A model generated the notes under the pieces. The model saw only the letters and a program-made list of their open reading frames with translations. It had not been told where the DNA came from and did no database searches. A DNA stretch of 54,397 nucleotides from NCBI GenBank assembly GCA_904393115.1, contig CAJFMX010000017.1, positions 1-54,397 of the forward strand, written 5' to 3'. Shown here piece after piece: positions 50,545-54,397 of this stretch (position 1 is the stretch's first letter; the number at the start of each line of letters is the position of its first letter). Origin of the DNA: an uncultured Clostridia bacterium. GTDB taxonomy: Bacteria > Bacillota > Clostridia > Christensenellales > UBA1750. Both the position numbers and the translations under genes were made by a program.

Positions 50545-52218
50545 TCAGACTTCCATGATGATGGGCAGGATCATGGGGCTGCGCTTGGTCTTCTGGTAGA
50601 GGAACTCGCGCAGGTCGTCGCGGATGCGGCCCTTGATGGCGCCCCAGTCCGGCGTGCGGCTCTCCTTGAGGCTGGCCTGCACGCACTTTTTGACCACCTC
50701 GCGCGCCTGGACCATGAGCTCCTCGTTTTCGCGGACGTAGACAAAGCCGCGGGTGACGATGTCCGGGCCGGAGACCAGCTTGTTTTCCTCCTTGGACAGG
50801 CCCACGACGACGGTCATCAGGCCGTCCTGGGAGAGGTGGCGCCGGTCGCGCAGCACGACGTTGCCCACGTCGCCGATGCCCAGGCCGTCCACCAGCACCG
50901 CGCCCGCGGGCACGGCCCCGGCCACCTTGCAGGAGTTGCGGCTGACCTCGATGACGTCGCCCAGGCGCGGGATGATGACGTGGTCCTCCGCCATGCCCAT
51001 GGACATGGCCAGGCGCTTGTGCATGGAGAGCATGCGGTACTCGCCGTGCACGGGGATGAAGAACTTCGGCTTGATCAGCGCGTGCATGAGCTTGAGCTCC
51101 TCCTGGCAGGCGTGGCCGGAAACGTGCACCTCGGCCAGGGACTCGTAGATGACGTTCGCGCCCTTGCGCAGGAGCTGGTCGATGACGCGGGAGACGGAGA
51201 GCTCATTTCCCGGGATGGGGTTGGCCGAGATGATGACCATGTCCGAGGGCTTGATGTCGAGCTTGCGGTGCTCGGAGAAGGCCATGCGCGTAAGGCCCGA
51301 CATCTGCTCTCCCTGCGAGCCCGTGGTGATGACCACGATCTCCTCGTCCGGATAGCGGTCCAGGTCGTCGATGGAGATCATGACGTCGCTGGGGATGCGC
51401 AGCTCGCCCAGCTGCATGGCGACGGTGGAGACGTTGATCATGCTCCGCCCGGTCAGACAGACCTTCCGGCCGTAGTGCTGCGCCGAATCCACCACCTGCT
51501 GAATGCGGTGGACGTTGGAGGCGAACATGGCGATGATGATGCGCCCCTCCGCCTTGGGGAAGAAGGAGTTGAACGTCTCGCCCACGGTCTTTTCGCTCAT
51601 CGTGTAGCCGCCGCGCTCGACGTTTGTGGAGTCCATCAGCAGCGCCAGGACCCCGCGCTTTCCGAGCTCCGCCAGCTTCTGGAAGTCCATGCGCTCGCCG
51701 TCCACGGGCGTATAGTCCACCTTGAAGTCGCCGGTGACGACGATCGTGCCGACCGAGCACTTGATGGCCATGGCCACCGCGCCCGCGATGGAGTGGCTCA
51801 TCTTGATAAAGTCCACGTCAAAGGCGCCGATCTTCTCGCTGGAGCCGGGCTTGACCGTGTGCAGGGCCACGTTGGGCATGGCGCGGTGTTCCTTGAGCTT
51901 GAGCTCGATGAGGGCGAGGGTCAGCCGCGTGCCGTAGATGGGCACGACGCCCCCGAGCTGCTTGACCACGTAGGGGATGGCGCCGATGTGGTCCTCGTGG
52001 CCGTGGGTGACGAGGATGCCGCGGATGCGGTCCCGGTTGCGCTGCAAATACGTCACGTCCGGGATGACCAGGTCAATGCCCAGCATGTCCTCCTTGGGGA
52101 AGATGGAGCCGCAGTCCACGACGAGAATATCGTCCGCATATTCGATGACGTAGATGTTCTTGCCGATCTCCTCCACGCCGCCCAGGGGAATGATCTTCAA
52201 TTTTCCTTTTGGTGACAC
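50545..52218 (-). CDS. rnj: Ribonuclease J
   Basis: 557 residues. A metallo-beta-lactamase/beta-CASP nuclease with both 5'-exonuclease and endonuclease activity on RNA. The metal motif is HGHEDHIG (H72, H74, D76, H77), followed by further metal ligands (DFIKMSHS, VVTGDFKVD), the beta-CASP domain (FASNVHRIQQVVDSA) and HVSGHA. The C-terminal domain is present. The GTG at 52218 has GGAGG 11 nt upstream. A 355-nt untranslated leader precedes it. Confidence 0.95.
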   Translation of the reverse strand: MSPKGKLKIIPLGGVEEIGKNIYVIEYADDILVVDCGSIFPKEDMLGIDLVIPDVTYLQRNRDRIRGILVTHGHEDHIGAIPYVVKQLGGVVPIYGTRLTLALIELKLKEHRAMPNVALHTVKPGSSEKIGAFDVDFIKMSHSIAGAVAMAIKCSVGTIVVTGDFKVDYTPVDGERMDFQKLAELGKRGVLALLMDSTNVERGGYTMSEKTVGETFNSFFPKAEGRIIIAMFASNVHRIQQVVDSAQHYGRKVCLTGRSMINVSTVAMQLGELRIPSDVMISIDDLDRYPDEEIVVITTGSQGEQMSGLTRMAFSEHRKLDIKPSDMVIISANPIPGNELSVSRVIDQLLRKGANVIYESLAEVHVSGHACQEELKLMHALIKPKFFIPVHGEYRMLSMHKRLAMSMGMAEDHVIIPRLGDVIEVSRNSCKVAGAVPAGAVLVDGLGIGDVGNVVLRDRRHLSQDGLMTVVVGLSKEENKLVSGPDIVTRGFVYVRENEELMVQAREVVKKCVQASLKESRTPDWGAIKGRIRDDLREFLYQKTKRSPMILPIIMEV

Positions 52219-52580
52219 GTCGAAAAATTCCTCCTTTTGTCTTCAAGAGTTTGGCTGCGTATCTTTTCGCAGACAGATCCCAACCTCGTTGGGGAAAAAG
52301 CGATAGACTCCTCCCGCCCCATGCAAAAAAGAAGTGCAGGAGAAACAGGCGAATCCGCCGGGGCGAATTCTTCCGCGCGCCGTCCCTGCCCGTGCAAAGG
52401 GGGCGAAGGCGGCTATTCGATTGTATCCCGCACCTGCGGCAAAAAGCTCTCCTCGCATCGCACACAGGACGCCGTCCGCACGTGCCGCGTCAACCCGCTC
52501 TTGGCGCGGTCTCCCCGTGCGGATTCTCTCCCGTGCGCGCCAGATGCGCAGCGCGCCGCAGGCAGAAATCCATCTCTCTT
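52219..52580 (-). other. Long 5' leader of the RNase J transcript
   Basis: About 355 nt between the promoter and the rnj start. A short ORF of 27 codons (52490-52573, MDFCLRRAAHLARTGENPHG...) has its ATG 8 nt after the -10, so it could be translated without a leader. Near the gene a hairpin CCCAAC/GTTGGG (about 52280-52294) and a GGAGGAG tract are visible. No riboswitch is recognised; autoregulation by RNase J is possible. Confidence 0.5.
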
Positions 52581-52609
52581 ATTATACCCGTTTTTGGTTC
52601 CCTACGCAA
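52581..52609 (-). promoter_or_regulatory. Promoter of the rnj operon
   Basis: Minus-strand TTGCGT (52604-52609), 17 bp, TATAAT (52581-52586). Confidence 0.75.
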
Positions 52610-52692
52610 GTTAACGATTGATTGGCTCCCGCGCGCCGGGGCGAAAAGCGCCGCTCTACGCTCCGCAGAGTCCACACCCTGCGATGCGTAGG

Positions 52693-52721
52693 TGGACAAC
52701 AGGCCGCTTCTGCCGTACAAT
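52693..52721 (+). promoter_or_regulatory. Promoter of the XRE regulator gene
   Basis: Plus-strand TGGACA (52693-52698), 17 bp, TACAAT (52716-52721), about 24 bp upstream of the ATG. It is divergent from rnj; the bases 52610-52692 between the two promoters hold nothing I recognise. Confidence 0.65.
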
Positions 52722-52744
52722 GAGCGGGAAAGGAGGTTGTGCGC

Positions 52745-53350
52745 ATGGATCAAAGCAAGATCGGCAGCTTCATCGCCGCGCGGCGGCAGGCCCAGGGCCT
52801 CACGCAGCGCCAGGTCGCGGACCGGCTCTCCGTCAGCGACAAGACGATTTCGAAATGGGAAACCGGAAGGGGGCTTCCGGAGGTCTCCCTCCTCCTGCCG
52901 CTGTGCGAGGTGCTGGACATCACGGTCAACGACCTGCTCACGGGCGAAACGGTCTCCGAGGCGCGCTATCGGGAACAGGCGGAGGAAAACCTTTTGCGGC
53001 TCATGCAGGAGGCGCAGGAGAACCGGCGCACGATGGCGCTCTCCATCCTGATGGGGAGCGTGACGGTCGTCGCGATGGTCGCCCTGGTGCTCCTGGCGGG
53101 GTTCCTGCCGATCCCGGCGTGGGCGCGGGCGGCTGTGATCGCGCTGTCCCTGGTCACCGCCGCCGCGGGCGTGCTCGGCGCGGCGATGCTGGAGCTCCGC
53201 GCCGGCTATTACGTCTGCCCGCACTGCGGAACGCGCTTTGTGCCCACGCTGTCCGAATACGTCAAGGGCTATCACACCTTCACCCGCAGGCGGCTCACCT
53301 GCCCCGCCTGCGGAAGGACCGGCATGTGCCGCCACCGTCTGCAGCGGTAG
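52745..53350 (+). CDS. Membrane-bound XRE regulator with a C-terminal zinc ribbon
   Basis: 201 residues. The N-terminal helix-turn-helix (FIAARRQAQGLTQRQVADRLSVSDKTISKWETGRGLPEVSLL, residues 9-50) is XRE type. Two membrane helices follow (about 97-120 and 126-149). The C-terminus has two CxxC pairs: C158/C161 (VCPHCGTRF) and C186/C189 (TCPACGRTG), likely binding zinc. Such membrane-tethered XRE proteins are common in Clostridia; their signals are unknown. The ATG at 52745 has AGGAGG 8 nt upstream. Confidence 0.87.
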   Translation: MDQSKIGSFIAARRQAQGLTQRQVADRLSVSDKTISKWETGRGLPEVSLLLPLCEVLDITVNDLLTGETVSEARYREQAEENLLRLMQEAQENRRTMALSILMGSVTVVAMVALVLLAGFLPIPAWARAAVIALSLVTAAAGVLGAAMLELRAGYYVCPHCGTRFVPTLSEYVKGYHTFTRRRLTCPACGRTGMCRHRLQR

Positions 53351-53425
53351 CGCGCGGCGTTTCCTCCGCAGACAGGGCGTAGTAGGAAAGTCCCCGTCCC
53401 TCGTCCTGCGCTCTGCCTTGTGGAC

Positions 53426-53472
53426 AGGGCGGCCAATTCCGCAAAGTGCTTGGCCGCCCTCTTTCTGATTTT
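53426..53472 (+). terminator. Terminator of the XRE gene
   Basis: AGGGCGGCCAA (53426-53436) / TTGGCCGCCCT (53450-53460), an 11-bp perfect stem with a 13-nt loop, then CTTTCTGATTTT. Confidence 0.78.
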
Positions 53473-53626
53473 GGAGCGTTTCTTCTCTGAAATTTGAAAT
53501 GGACGGGAAGCCATTTTCGGGCTTTCCCGCCTTGATTGCCCCTTTAGCAGAGACGGGCGGGCCTGCCAACGGCAGCGCATTTTTTGCGCCGTTCATCTTG
53601 TCCGTTGACTGGCTCGACTGGCTTTG
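53473..53626. other. Intergenic region at the edge of an A+T-rich segment
   Basis: Contains an imperfect hairpin CGGGAAGCC...GGGCTTTCCCG (about 53505-53530). An open frame on the minus strand starting at 53596 has no family I recognise. Base composition shifts from G+C-rich to A+T-rich across this stretch, near 53620. Confidence 0.4.
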
Positions 53627-54382
53627 CTATCTGGCTGATAAAATGGTATTCATAGCGCAAATACGCAAAAAATCATTTACTTGTTCAAACTCAATTTTCA
53701 AATCTTGCTGAAAATGAGCGAGTAATGTTTGATTATCCCATTCATATTTCGTATTGTTCCACGAGAGAAATCCCTCCAGAAATCCCTCCACAAAAATTTT
53801 GTGATCAATACTAAATTGTTGAATACATTGCGTCGTTATAGATACGAATTTTTGAACATCGACGGAAGCAAACACACTATCAGGAACACCTGAAAATGCA
53901 ACAAAAATTGCTCCACCAGAATGTGGGCCTCTGTAATAACAATACTTATCAACTAAGCCGCAAGTTACGATAGACAGGTTATGCCCGTTGAATGTATCGT
54001 CCAATGTAAATTCTGCTGTCGTTAGTGGCTCTAAATTCCAGCGTTCCCCCACTACTTTTGCGTGTGTGGCTACCTGAATAATTTTCTCGGAAAATCCATT
54101 GATATTTTCCCACCCCCACAGCCATGTGTTACTTGATGTTGCCTCGCTTCCGATAAATTGAAGCGGATACTTTTGATTTCCAAAAAGTATTACGCCCTCT
54201 GAAAAATCAACATTCCAGTCTTGCCCCTTTACCACCTGTTCACTACAAGCAGTCTGTATTGCTATCATTTTACCTAAGCAAGCTGAAAACACTTGAAACC
54301 AGTTTCCTGTATCAATATTGAGATGCTCAATCCAAATATTTTTTCTGTTATCCTGTTTTCTGTCTTTGCCCCAAAATCTCAT
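53627..54382 (-). CDS. DUF6882-family protein
   Basis: 251 residues. The core WNVDFSEGVILFG...YPLQFIGSEATSSNTWLWGWENING matches DUF6882, a family of unknown function often near toxin or immunity-type islands. The ATG at 54382 has GGAGG 8 nt upstream; an earlier in-frame ATG at 54397 is part of that ribosome-binding site. The gene is A+T-rich with A/T-ending codons, unlike every other gene here, indicating recent transfer. The window ends at 54397, so its upstream neighbours are unseen. Confidence 0.72.
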   Translation of the reverse strand: MRFWGKDRKQDNRKNIWIEHLNIDTGNWFQVFSACLGKMIAIQTACSEQVVKGQDWNVDFSEGVILFGNQKYPLQFIGSEATSSNTWLWGWENINGFSEKIIQVATHAKVVGERWNLEPLTTAEFTLDDTFNGHNLSIVTCGLVDKYCYYRGPHSGGAIFVAFSGVPDSVFASVDVQKFVSITTQCIQQFSIDHKIFVEGFLEGFLSWNNTKYEWDNQTLLAHFQQDLKIEFEQVNDFLRICAMNTILSAR

Positions 54383-54397
54383 CTGTATTTCCTCCAT

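Noticed and set aside
52073..52465. Minus-strand ORF covering the RNase J leader and start
   Set aside because: It overlaps rnj in another frame, lacks a ribosome-binding site and has no recognisable domain.
52490..53596. Minus-strand ORF of 368 codons opposite the XRE gene
   Set aside because: The XRE gene has clear helix-turn-helix, membrane and zinc motifs on the plus strand; this frame is mostly its antisense, although its last 27 codons are the possible leader ORF of rnj.

Overview
The window is a G+C-rich stretch of a spore-forming Bacillota genome, most likely a high-GC member of the Clostridia. The evidence is a full-length sporulation sigma factor with a SigK-type pro-sequence (41686-42375), HPr kinase, RNase J, YlbF, MutS2, DUF1836 and DUF1848 proteins, a DarA-type c-di-AMP receptor, and promoters of the TTGACA/N17/TATAAT type. 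I cannot name the genus. Nearly all of the window is ordinary chromosome. There is no transposase, integrase, prophage or CRISPR array. The last kilobase looks acquired: it is A+T-rich and carries a DUF6882 gene.

Layout. 1-3066: start of darA, minE and minD (no minC beside them), and an AraC regulator fused to a GNAT domain. 3081-7193: pgsA, tRNA-Pro and tRNA-Thr, a very cysteine-rich protein, and a LUD protein/GH78 rhamnosidase-like pair. 7149-7663: four tandem 101-bp hairpin-rich repeats framed by a duplicated terminator arm. 7665-12116: an SGNH hydrolase, a DUF1836 protein, and a five-gene GntR/ABC/CPBP protease/zinc-ribbon operon behind a consensus promoter. 12163-14880: rho and an RNA-methylase-like gene. 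15046-23290: U32 protein, mutS2, two-component system and HtrA, all co-directional. 23437-34633: ROK kinase, hprK, a Cof phosphatase, uvrC, a MoxR/DUF58/membrane protein operon, and an FHA/FtsW/PBP wall-synthesis operon. 34928-42375: an HD protein, a MarR-controlled heterodimeric ABC exporter, a LysR/DUF1848 pair and sigK. 42518-46900: a Nudix-GNAT fusion, a duplicated-domain lipoprotein, a Pth2-type hydrolase, and a CNNM/CorC transporter. 46942-54397: a Crp/Fnr regulator, a second U32 protein, the rnj-ylbF-mltG operon, a membrane XRE regulator and the DUF6882 gene.

The strongest candidate for a new regulatory system is the leader of the CNNM/CorC transporter. A consensus promoter is followed by a good ribosome-binding site and an 18-codon ORF whose N-terminus is MDGDDGNDD. 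An intrinsic terminator begins at the base right after the ORF's stop codon. This is the arrangement expected of a Mg2+-sensing attenuator that uses ribosome destabilisation on an acidic nascent peptide, in the manner of mgtL, but wired for an exporter. The function is inferred. The leader parts are visible in the sequence.

Many genes are translationally coupled (ATGA or TTGA overlaps), and several promoters overlap the terminator of the gene before them, so the genome is compact. Starts were chosen by Shine-Dalgarno spacing; GTG or TTG starts are proposed for minD, rho, the first U32 gene, the PBP, the DUF1836 gene, the Nudix-GNAT gene, pth2, crp, mltG and rnj.
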